From Diorhabda sublineata (Eukaryota; Arthropoda; Insecta; Coleoptera; Chrysomelidae), in contig NC_079476.1 of NCBI RefSeq assembly GCF_026230105.1, positions 37,872,559 to 37,936,558 of the forward strand: 64,000 nt of DNA, in the 5' to 3' direction. The notes beneath the pieces were generated by a model. It was not told the DNA's origin and made no database searches. It saw only the letters and a list, made by a program, of their open reading frames with translations. The position numbers and the translations under genes were made by a program. Below, in pieces: positions 55,911 to 64,000 of the stretch. Numbering within the stretch: position 1 is the stretch's first letter; every line of letters begins with the position of its first letter.

Positions 55911-56343
55911 GCATTTTCCATTTCTGTACTTCAAAAAGAAATGATCCGTTTTTACATTTGTGGGTTTTGGGTTTTTATTTTTTTTTTACAAATGTTTACC
56001 ATGTTTAATCTATCGTCAGATATATCACCAATAACAGTAAATCGACGTTGAACATGAGTTTTTGTATCAGGTACTGTGATAATTACAAAACTTCCGGTAT
56101 TATTAATATCGTTACACTTTATTTTATATAATTCCTCCAACCGCAGAGTTTTTGCTGTCATACCTTACCCGTGAGATAACGATCATTTGGAGTTTGCTTA
56201 ATTTCTTCACGGGCAAAAGTTTTAGATTTTTTAGGTCTATAGCCAACTGATTTTTCGAATATACAATAAGTTTCAAATTTTAGATTTAGTTCCAAAGTAA
56301 TGCAAATGAATGAAATAAAAAACGTGAATATTATAACGGACAT
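55911..56343 (-). pseudogene. third Crypton fragment in the palindrome spacer
   Basis: Minus strand: VGYRPKKSKTFAREEIKQTP, NDRYLTGKV, then a deletion, KTLRLEELYKIKCNDINNTG, SFVIITVPDTKTHVQRRFTV, IGDISDD. This is the same recombinase segment as in the arms but a different copy, with an intact LRLEELY where the arms have a frameshift. It begins exactly at the inner border of the left arm with GCATTTTCCATTTCTGTACT, the word at 54656 in the arm, so it is fused to it. The catalytic HxxR and Tyr part is lost. Confidence 0.85.
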
Positions 56344-56934
56344 AGAAAAATATATATCATGAAGTCAATTTTTTACGTTGATATATTATGGTTTGGTGGC
56401 CATAGTACATTCAAAATTATGGTATGAGTTTTCGTACAACATAAAAATTAACCAGTGTTATGCGCAGAAAAATACCCTTAAAATCATGATATTATTTCAC
56501 AAGGTTGATTCATATGATTCGTAATTTTATTGTAGTACCTTGTATCTAGTACCTGCTATACCGTTGATTTAAAAGTAAAATAGAAAAGCGGGGTTCCATT
56601 TCAAAGCAACATTAGTATACAATGCGACTGCGAATTGGTCAAGACTCCTTAAGGTACTGCTCTACCCAATCTACCATCAGTTCTAGGCTTATAAAATCTA
56701 AACTAATGCGAATTTTGCTTTGAAATTTTGAATGTCTATTCTTTAATAGTTAAGCTAACGATTTATGTAATTAAATTTTTTTAAAACCTCGTTAGTCGTC
56801 CATGAGCCATGTTCGCAGGAAATTATGCCTAGTTGAGCAGCCCAGGCTTTTCCATTTAGCCATTTAGTTCAAGTAATTAACCTTGTTAGCTAAATATTTT
56901 GTGCCAAAACTATTGAGGCATAAGTTACGTAAAA
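56344..56934. other. unassigned part of the palindrome spacer
   Basis: Nothing recognised. Confidence 0.35.
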
Positions 56935-56936
56935 TA

Positions 56937-57396
56937 CAGAGGTCGGATAAGTAAGAGCTTATAAATCTGGCAACGCTGTCGAAAAAATTTAAAATGAAAC
57001 ATGTTAGTGCTTCAGACAGTTGTGTCTGTGTCCTGATAACAAGTGCTTGTCGAGTAGACGCGTTCTCAGAATACAAGTTCACGCTTACGTCGTATCTACG
57101 AACTCGGTTTTCGAAAGTGTGTTTCAACAACAATTTTCTATCGTGTGATCTGACATCCTACAGGGTTTTGCAAGAGGACCACGCACCTTCTCGATTGCAA
57201 TTCAAGATGAATTTGCGGTCAGATTGACACGTTTTTCCGTTGGGAAATGTTGCCGTAAATGCATCGATCAAGATGGGCTTTAATTTGAACACTTACATTC
57301 TTTTTCGAATCTCTTTTGTAATTCCTTTTGATAAAGTTTTAACGCTGAATTTTTTCTCTTAATACTAATTTCTGCCTGACTTAACGCCGACCTCTG
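56937..57396. mobile_element. TIR element CAGAGGTCGG, 460 bp
   Basis: CAGAGGTCGG at the left and its inverse CCGACCTCTG at the right, each next to TA (56935-56936, 57397-57398), with further similarity (ATAAGT versus CGTTAAGT). This suggests a Tc1/mariner-type MITE. The interior is distinctly less AT-rich and has overlapping frames on both strands (56994-57227 plus; 56864-57133 minus) with no domain that I can name. Confidence 0.75.
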
Positions 57397-57399
57397 TAG

Positions 57400-57756
57400 A
57401 ACAATATTTGTAAGTCTATATTATTTGAAATTAGAAATCTTATAATATTCAAACAATACCTACGATTTTTATGTGAAAAAAAGTTAGTTTGGTAAACAAT
57501 ATTGATTGAAATATAGGGTAAAGTGATTAAATACCTAACGGTACAAAACAGGTGTGATATGATTAGAAACCAGTGAAATTATCTGAATTTAAATACATAA
57601 AGTCGCGCTGTTATTTACCTTAATAGCAAAAAAAGGTATTTATTTCACAGATACCCGAAGCAATGCGAATTAAAGCGAAATGGCATTGTTGTGTTCGTAC
57701 TGATAACGTTGATAACGAATCAAGTTGTGCGATGATAAGAGCAGGCGGTGGCGATA
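57400..57756. other. unassigned part of the palindrome spacer
   Basis: Nothing recognised. Confidence 0.35.
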
Positions 57757-59337
57757 ATAACTTCAAATTGGTTAATTCGGTCCATGGTGGAGAAACACGT
57801 AGGCTGATAAGTTTATATGGGTTTTATTAGGGTAATGGGTGAAAAAACGATTTTCAGTACATTATTATGTGTCTGATTATAAACGGGTATATTTGGAAAT
57901 GAATAATGATATATAGTAGTAGTAGAAGTATCCAAAAATTTGATAAAAGTCAAAATAACAAACGATTTTGTCACTTTCAATGATATCTCAACAAAAAAAC
58001 GTTATAATAAATAAGAATGATAGAATTTTTATATTTGAATTTTCCAAAAAACGATTTGCAAATTTATTTTTTCTACTCATATTATAATATTCAAGTTATT
58101 TTAATTCATTGGCATTTATAAAGAATGTAATTTCTAAATAGGCAAAAAAGTACAGTAGCGGTTCATTTTTTGCGTGTCGCCGTAGCGTGTCATTTCTAAC
58201 GCAAGTATAAAATTGTTTTTTTCAAAATATTAGACTGCGAAGGCTTTCTTTCTAATGACAATTCATCTCTCCTATAGATTGACTAACTTTTATTTCTTGC
58301 TATTCGTTCAAGAAAATCCGTTTAAAGTTTAAACTGCACACCAGAAGATGTTGTTGAATCGGCAAATGCAGCGACTATGAATCTTCTCCCCGAGATAATC
58401 CAAAGAACAGTATTTAAAGGTATATAATTCTTTTATGGAGTCGCTTACTAAAAAAGGCATAAACAGCTTCATAGCTTACTTTGAAACTAATTCCAAAATG
58501 TGGAAGTCTTCAACACTTTCGTCGACTTCAATTCAAAATTGAAAGGCACCTTAATGGTAAAAAACGACGTAGACATCAGTAAATACTCTAAATTCATTTT
58601 ATATTTGAAAAGTAAATAAGTTGACGACTATAGATCCAAAAAATCTAAAACATTTGCCCGTGAACAAATTAATAAGTTTCTGTTGCAAGCTCCAGATGAT
58701 ATCTCATGCATAAAGTATGACTGCAAAAAATGTTAATTCAACTTAGATATTATTTGTAACATTTTTCAAATTGCATTAATATTCGGAATCGCGGGAGCTC
58801 TGAGGATGGTGATTTATATAAAATAAAGTTTAACGATATTAATAATACCGGAAATGTTTTAATTATCACTGTACCTGATACAAAAACTCATATTCAACGT
58901 CGATTACTGTTACTGGTCAAACTTATAAACATTTATAAAAACCAACGACTCAGAATTGTTAAAACAGATGATTTCTTTATGCAGTACAGAAATGGAAAAT
59001 GCAAAACCCAAGATATAAATACCTTTTCCAAAAATTTACATAATCCAAAAAACTACCATGGGCATACATTTCGACGCTCCTCGGCGTCTCTATTAGTAGA
59101 TTCCGGTGGTGATATAATTCAATTAAAGAAACACGGTGGGTGGAAATCCAACACAGTTGCGGAGGGTTGCGTAAACGACTCAATAAAAAATAAAATGGAT
59201 TCCGCAGTGAAAATTTTAACGGGAACAACTAAGTAGTTCAATTTCAAGCAACATTGTAAATATTCACGATCTTACCAACAATCCAACAAATACTAATATA
59301 ACTAAAGACGATATTATTTCTTTGAAATCGTTGAATG
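57757..59337 (+). mobile_element. Crypton inverted duplication, right arm
   Basis: Reverse-complement partner of 54325-55910. The arms are about 1.58 kb each with a 1.85-kb spacer. Shared inner words include TTCGGTCCATGGTGGAGAAA; shared outer words include GGGAACAACTAAGTAGTTC. Cryptons themselves have no terminal inverted repeats, so the inverted layout is a secondary duplication, not part of the transposon. Confidence 0.93.
58330..59236 (+). pseudogene. Crypton tyrosine recombinase, right-arm copy
   Basis: Blocks in order: EDVVESANAATMNLLPEIIQ (degenerate N-terminus), FNSKLKGTLMVKNDVDISKY (SMLKATLxVKxxxDISxYxKL), KSKTFAREQINKFLLQAPDD, FGIAGALR and DLYKIKFNDINNTGNVLIIT (frameshift at the first catalytic Arg segment), VPDTKTHIQRR, then the open frame 58979-59236 with YHGHTFRRSSASLLVDSGGD (H-x-x-R box), LKKHGGWKSNTVAEGCVNDS. 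In active insect Cryptons this last block reads AEGY, and the Tyr is the nucleophile; here the codon is TGC, Cys. So it is catalytically dead as well as frameshifted. Tyrosine recombinases move such elements as circles. Confidence 0.88.
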
Positions 59338-59615
59338 TTGTATTACTTGTTGTATGAATAACTATGTTTGTAGTTGTAGTTATTTCTGTATTAAGTGCGA
59401 AACATGAGTGTTTTCTTTAATGGTATATGAGAGTATTAATTTTTTACCTACCGCAAGTTGAGTTTAAAAATTATCTTGAATGTACCATGAACAGACGAAA
59501 TACGAACAATATTTTTTGTACCACTAGATAATGTGAATTTGCATCATCTGAAATATATTGAAAATAAATACTTTCAATATATCTTGGCGCGGTTTTTTGT
59601 CGTCTTCAAACCACT
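59338..59615. other. short unassigned interval
   Basis: Nothing recognised after the right arm. Confidence 0.35.
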
Positions 59616-59619
59616 ATTA

Positions 59620-59700
59620 TCCTCAAAAAAAAATAAGTCCGTTAAAGGCCACGGTGGCTGGAAATCTGTATCCATAGTAGAAGTAGTTTGATTAACAAAA
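59620..59700 (+). pseudogene. Crypton recombinase scrap
   Basis: Reading VKGHGGWKSVSIVEVV is the HGGWKS block of another Crypton copy. The tyrosine position (normally VEGY or AEGY) is Val here. It ends at a stop about 90 bases before a TIR element. Confidence 0.65.
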
Positions 59701-59760
59701 TTGAAATTTGTAACGAAATTCAAACAAATATCTATTAAATATGTGGAATCAAATATCAGT

Positions 59761-60667
59761 GGACGTAGTTAAGCAGAAAACGTCCAACCCACAAATTATA
59801 AAAAATGAGTTTTTGCTTTAACAAAATCTAAAAATGTCGTTTTAATAAATTGCAGAAATAGTCCAAATCAAATCAAATGTTTTTGTAACGATATTCTGTA
59901 AAATTCTAACCCACATAATTACAAAATGAGATTTTCATGTTCACAATAAGTCCAAGTGGTTTGGATGTATTCTGTCAGAACAAATTTGGTTTTGATTTTC
60001 TACCACAATAAATTGTTGAAACATCTTAAGTGGGTTGGATTCATTTTATCAAATATATTACGTAAAAAATTCTAATGTTATTTTTTACGTTGAAATCGTC
60101 CAAGAGGGTTGGATGTTTTCTTCCTTACAATTTTACGCATAACTTTTATAATGTTTAATTTTTCGGAAAGAATCCAAACCTCTTAGATGAATTCGATGTT
60201 TTCACATTAAAAGTTACTTCATAGAAGACATTGATGGATTCAATAATGAGTTAGACTTCGATATAGAGTCAGATGAACTTTAGATTTTTGTTTCTTTTTT
60301 GTATCTTAAAAAATATTTTCTTGGTTTTTTGTTTCGGTTTGTTTAGTACAATAAAATACTTCAAAAATTCACTTTTTTTATCTACCTGAAACGTGCGAAC
60401 CCACATAACCATTTTGCCAAAATGTTTACTTACTTAATATTTTTCTCTAAAACCGTCTTACCCACAAATTTGTATATTATTCCAAAATTTTTAGAATTCA
60501 AAGTAAATTATCATGTTACAATACCATTACAGCTGCAGCTACATAAGAAAATCAATGTGACTTTTAATTTAATTATTTTAAGTTCGAAGGGCACATCAAT
60601 AAACTTTAAGTTCAAATTATAAAAATTTATCATTTGTGGATCGAACGTTTTCTGCTTAACTATGTCC
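59761..60667. mobile_element. TIR element with about 45-bp ends and internal motif repeats, 907 bp
   Basis: The left end GGACGTAGTTAAGCAGAAAA continues CGTCCAACCCACAAATTATA; the inverted right end GGACATAGTTAAGCAGAAAA continues CGTTCGATCCACAAATGATA. Inside, words like CCAACCCACA or its inverse TGGGTTGGA recur at roughly 59786, 59906, 59950, 60030, 60100, 60172, 60395 and 60453 in both orientations. No recognisable gene. It could be a MITE of an unknown superfamily; the internal repeats may be transposase binding sites. Confidence 0.75.
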
Positions 60668-60694
60668 ATCTAACGTCTTTACTTAATATACTGT

Positions 60695-60851
60695 TTACAC
60701 AATTACACCGTCTGACGCGCGTTTCGATTACCAAGTTATCGTCTTCAGAGACTGAAGGTAAACTGTCAGTCTCTTGAAGTCAGTTTACGATCAGTCTCTG
60801 AAGACGATAACTTGGTTATAGAAACGCGCGTCAGACGGTGTAATTGTGTAA
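60695..60851. repeat. 157-base hairpin with 71-base arms
   Basis: The arms 60695-60765 and 60781-60851 are inverse complements with only a few changes, around a 15-base loop. Core words: CCGTCTGACGCGCGTTTCGA and CCAAGTTATCGTCTTCAGAG with ACTGAAGGTAAACTG. The same core, as single degraded half copies, occurs at 12935-12985 and 20900-20945. I recall this word as a very common dispersed insect repeat. As RNA it would fold into a long stem. Confidence 0.92.
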
Positions 60852-60854
60852 TTT

Positions 60855-61530
60855 CAACTTGTCTATTCATCAACAACATGGAACGAACTTTTTGAGGAAT
60901 TTATGTCGAAAGTAATTGTTCAAAATTTACTATCAATTATTATTCTAATGAGTTGACTTTGTTAAGAACGAACTCTCCAAGTAGTAACATTTAATGTTTT
61001 TTTTTATCATTGAAAAAAATCTTATTTTCCATCAATAGAGTTTTTTTATCCACTTCTCGTTTTAGTCGTAAAGAAATGAAATAATTTATGAATAACTGAC
61101 TCGAATTTTATTTCAAATACTTTCCACGATTTTATTAGTATGTTTGTAACTGACCGTTTGGCCTAGATTTTGTCCTAGTTTGTTCAAATTTGTATATTGA
61201 CGACAAGGCAACAATTTTATCAAAATATCTGATTATCTTGACGAAATTATATAGAATATGCAAAAAGATTATACTAAATACTGTTTTCTCCTATAAAAAA
61301 AATAGTCGTCATAAAGAAAATCATTACGTCAACAAAGTCTGGCCAACCAGGAAAACTTTCTTTCCAGGATTAGAGAATACGCCCCATCCACCCTTAATTC
61401 AACAACAGAGCGTTGTTTTACCACCCTTGTATCTAATTTTTGTTAAATCTAATAACCACGAAAATGATGGTTATCAATAACTTGAAAATAAGTTTTTAAA
61501 AATGACATTCGGAAAATTTATAGGGAATTT
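60855..61530. other. unassigned AT-rich stretch
   Basis: The + frame 61190-61480 (96 codons) shows no motif. Confidence 0.35.
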
Positions 61531-61534
61531 ATAA

Positions 61535-61655
61535 TACGAAAGTTGACAGACGATGGAACTTTCAACAATAAACTGAGTAAAGAAAAAAGCAAGGTTTGGA
61601 AATCCATGGTACACGTTTTAACTGATGTTCTTGGAAACTTCAGAGCTGATAATTA
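61535..61655 (+). pseudogene. second copy of the unclassified repeat protein, part 1
   Basis: Reading LTDDGTFNNKLSKEKSKVWK, SMVHVLTDVLGNFRADNYES. This corresponds to ELIKDTNF, EKVAW, NVVENLLGNHKAENYED at 53.0-53.19 kb. It is broken right after NYE, the same place as the first copy. Confidence 0.65.
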
Positions 61656-62036
61656 TGAAAGTGTGTCCACAAAATGTCGATCGACAATGTCGAACAAGTG
61701 TGGACGTGTCGCCGGACTTTCTCGAACCTTGTCGTGTCAAGTCGAACCGAATCCGATCACGTCGGTCTGGATCAAAGGCAGCAGCAGGTCTTCGAACTTG
61801 GTTCGACTTTTGTTACATTTTTTCATATTTGATCAGAGTTTTCTATGGAACGCCAGTGATCCGAACTATAAAAATAAAAGTACCTACGGAAATACCAATG
61901 TGGTTCGGGATTTTTTAAATTAAACGTAAATTGAAAGCGTTCCACTAAATTGTGATATAAATGTCGGTTTACACGTCCACATGCACTGACCATTGTAGAC
62001 GGATGATCAACGGGTCGGTTGACATAGTTTAGAGTC
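61656..62036. other. insertion of unknown type in the repeat protein
   Basis: A less AT-rich stretch with repeated TCGA words (TGTCGATCGACAATGTCGAA, CAAGTCGAACCGAATCC). It separates the two protein parts together with the hAT MITE, and so is presumably part of a mobile element. I could not define its ends. Confidence 0.4.
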
Positions 62037-62530
62037 CAGAGATGGGGAAACTTTTTTCTTCGCGTGCCAATTTTTGCTAACGAAATATATGGCGGGCCAA
62101 GTTGAGACATTACATTATTTACTCAAATAAAAGTATTGTCATAATTTTTCTGAAATACTAATTGTGGGTCTGCTCTTTGTGGGAAATGTTTTTGTTTCTG
62201 TATGACTTTATCATAAGCCGGAAAATTTGTGATGCTGAAATTTTTAACAATAAAAGAAATATGTCTTTCTAAAGCCTATTACGAAGACAATTTTTTCATT
62301 ATTGAAAACTTTATTTGGGTATTGTGTCCGAGATAAGGACTTATAAAATTCCAATTTGCTGGTGTTCAAAAATAGTTGCTTCAAATGTTTTATGCCCGAC
62401 GTGTACTGCCTTTACTGCCAATTCATGAGAATATAATTCCTTAATTTAACTTTTGTTTGCTGGTCGCGGGCCGGATTTCAACGCTTTGCGGGCCGTTGAT
62501 GGCCCGCGGGCCGTAGTTTCCCCATCCCTG
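62037..62530. mobile_element. hAT-type MITE, 494 bp
   Basis: The left end CAGAGATGGGGAAACTTTTT and inverted right end CAGGGATGGGGAAACTACGG, followed by CCCGCGGGCC and CCGCAAAGCG words, are the signature of Charlie-like hAT elements. The flanking octamers (TTAGAGTC and AATTAGAC) do not match exactly. No transposase is left. Confidence 0.85.
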
Positions 62531-62660
62531 AATTAGACACAACTTGAAACACTTGCAATGATTGAAGCATTGCGCGTTATTGGCTGTAAAATGTCCATGG
62601 ACATACATATTCTGGACTCCATGAGCTTAAGACATACTCGTAAAATTATTACCACTGTGA
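62531..62660 (+). pseudogene. second copy of the unclassified repeat protein, part 2
   Basis: Reading TLAMIEALRVIGCKMSMDIH, ILDSMSLRH. It corresponds to the family block LVETMLxxFKxLGCxMSxKV, HxLxSHLD. This block follows NYxxLV directly in intact members, so everything between 61656 and 62530 is inserted DNA. Confidence 0.6.
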
Positions 62661-62751
62661 ACGTATCTTACATTCTCATTAAATTAGTTGAGTTCCTTTC
62701 ATGGGTTTATGAAAGATGTTTTTTATTGATCAGTGTATTTTCCATAATATA

Positions 62752-63320
62752 CAGGGTGTCTCACGACGAGTTAAAATTATCTGTATATGGCAATATTCTT
62801 ATAGTAAAATCATGAAAATTTCTACGTTTGAGCTTTCGGATACGATCTTTTTAACTAAAATATTTTCAAAGATAACTTTGTTATTTTAAATAGAATACCC
62901 TGTATATCAATACATTTTTGGAATCTACGTAAAATTTTAGTATACTTTTGTCTAAAAACTTTTTTCGAAAAATGTATACTTTTTTGTAAAAAATTTGACC
63001 GTTGCAGACCTTTATATATTATTTTTTTACGAAAATACCCTTAAAGATATGAAAAAGGTTTCTATTCGGTAGATTTTATCAAAGTCAGACGTATTTTAAA
63101 CTATGTCGAAAATTTTTTCATTTTATACGGGGTGTGTATAAAAAGTGTTCAAAGTTTAACTTCATAAATTCAAATTTCTTTTAAATAGAACCACCCGGTT
63201 TTTTATATTTTAATGCATTCAGGGGTAAAAAATAAGGCAAATTCATGCATTCTTTCCTATACTTAACTATGTATAAGTATTTTGCCATATACAGATAGTT
63301 TTAACTCCATAGTAGTTTCG
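62752..63320. mobile_element. foldback element, about 570 bp
   Basis: GAGTTAAAATTATCTGTATA with TGGCAATATTCTTATA near 62769 is matched inverted at the right (GAGTTAAAACTATCTGTATA with TGGCAAAATACTTATA ending near 63312). The left end ATACAGGGTGTCTCACG is a common insect MITE end; the right end is diverged. The interior has ATACCCTGTATA and ATACGGGGTGTGTATA words, possible nested ends. Confidence 0.75.
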
Positions 63321-63324
63321 AAAA

Positions 63325-64000
63325 AAAAACTTGTCTTAAACAGACATCAATATCTGAGATTGTTGGTACGAAAACGCCGATTTGCATGAAACATCGTATA
63401 CTAAGGCCACCGGTATCTGAAGTGTAAGAGAACTATAAAGAGACGATAGTCGGGATCCTGATCAGTCACAATTCAGTCAAGTCAAGAATCTACATTAATT
63501 TCTGGTAGAATTTCAACTCGAGCAAATTCACGATTGTCTGCTGTTGTAGAAAGATAAACCGGCCACCTTACGCTTCAATAGGCATTTGATTTTTATTTCC
63601 TACTCTTCTCATTCGATAAGGCCGTAAGTGCAAAGTGTTGAAGATATAGAAGAAAAAAAATATCACGTTTTAGTTTTTGCAGTACGTTCAGAATGTCTGT
63701 TGGATTAACGATCATGATATATTGAAATTAATGAGTACCAAAAATTACATTTTTAAATGTTGTCTGAAGTACCTAATTAACTAATCTTATTGATTTTTGA
63801 TATACAGAATGTGGGAAACGAAGGAGAAGTTGATTTAACGTTTCCAAATTATAATAGCTTGTTTCGCGGGTCAAATTCCAACTGCTTAGAAAAACGCAAC
63901 AACGGTTTTATCGGCCGTCAAAAATATATGTTTTAGGGATACTCATGGGATTGTATTTATAGATTATCTTCAAAAACCGTCGTTGCTTTATAAGGTAAAG
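63325..64000. other. unassigned stretch to the window end
   Basis: No gene or repeat recognised. Confidence 0.35.

Noticed and set aside
1..64000. tRNA or rRNA genes
   Set aside because: I looked for B-box-like GGTTCGAATCC words and rRNA core words and found none convincing; a covariance-model scan would be decisive.

Overview
This window looks like AT-rich insect nuclear DNA that is almost entirely a transposon graveyard. Evidence for an insect: an interstitial CCTAA/CTTAA run (the complement of the insect telomere repeat TTAGG) at 11.7 kb, many mariner and Tc1 remnants with TA target duplications, a Crypton recombinase of the insect type, and insect-style hAT, piggyBac and non-LTR fragments. 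A beetle would fit, but I cannot fix the order from the sequence. I recognise no intact host gene. One very exon-like 48-base segment at 37.03-37.08 kb (+ strand) suggests that part of the window could be intron of a host gene with long introns.

Layout. 0-17 kb: non-LTR reverse transcriptase (RT) scraps on both strands, a hAT C-terminus, Tc1 and mariner remnants, a short 360-371-bp tandem repeat, a 102-bp tandem repeat grown from mariner transposase sequence, the TTAGG run, and two related mariner 5' ends (12.2 and 16.1 kb), the second flanked by 132-bp direct repeats. 17-27 kb: Tc1 and mariner scraps, a hAT MITE with a perfect 8-bp target duplication, a large foldback element and unique stretches. 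27.4-33.5 kb: a two-part satellite whose 341/363-bp monomer joins about 250 bp of a non-LTR RT gene to about 100 bp of antisense mariner. The short left array is embedded in a mariner copy and the long right array in an RT copy. 33.7-35.3 kb: piggyBac remnant and an internally deleted mariner. 38.7-40.1 kb: a Tc1 element with terminal repeats and a D34E triad but a broken frame. 41.4-42.9 kb: a TIR transposon carrying a nested MITE. 45.2-47.9 kb: a 698-bp AT-rich satellite of self-complementary monomers. 48-54 kb: mariner, RT and a widespread unclassified repeat protein split by a Harbinger-like MITE. 54.3-59.3 kb: an inverted duplication of a Crypton, arms of about 1.58 kb, with a further Crypton fragment in the spacer. 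59.6-63.3 kb: a Crypton scrap, a TIR element, a long perfect-type hairpin, a second split copy of the unclassified protein, a hAT MITE and a foldback element.

There is no operon-like logic; the elements interact only by nesting, duplication and recombination. The most interesting structure is the reciprocal RT/mariner satellite, followed by the Crypton palindrome and the candidate microexon. Family assignments rest on remembered protein motifs, not on database searches, so all should be confirmed with BLASTX and RepeatMasker-type searches.
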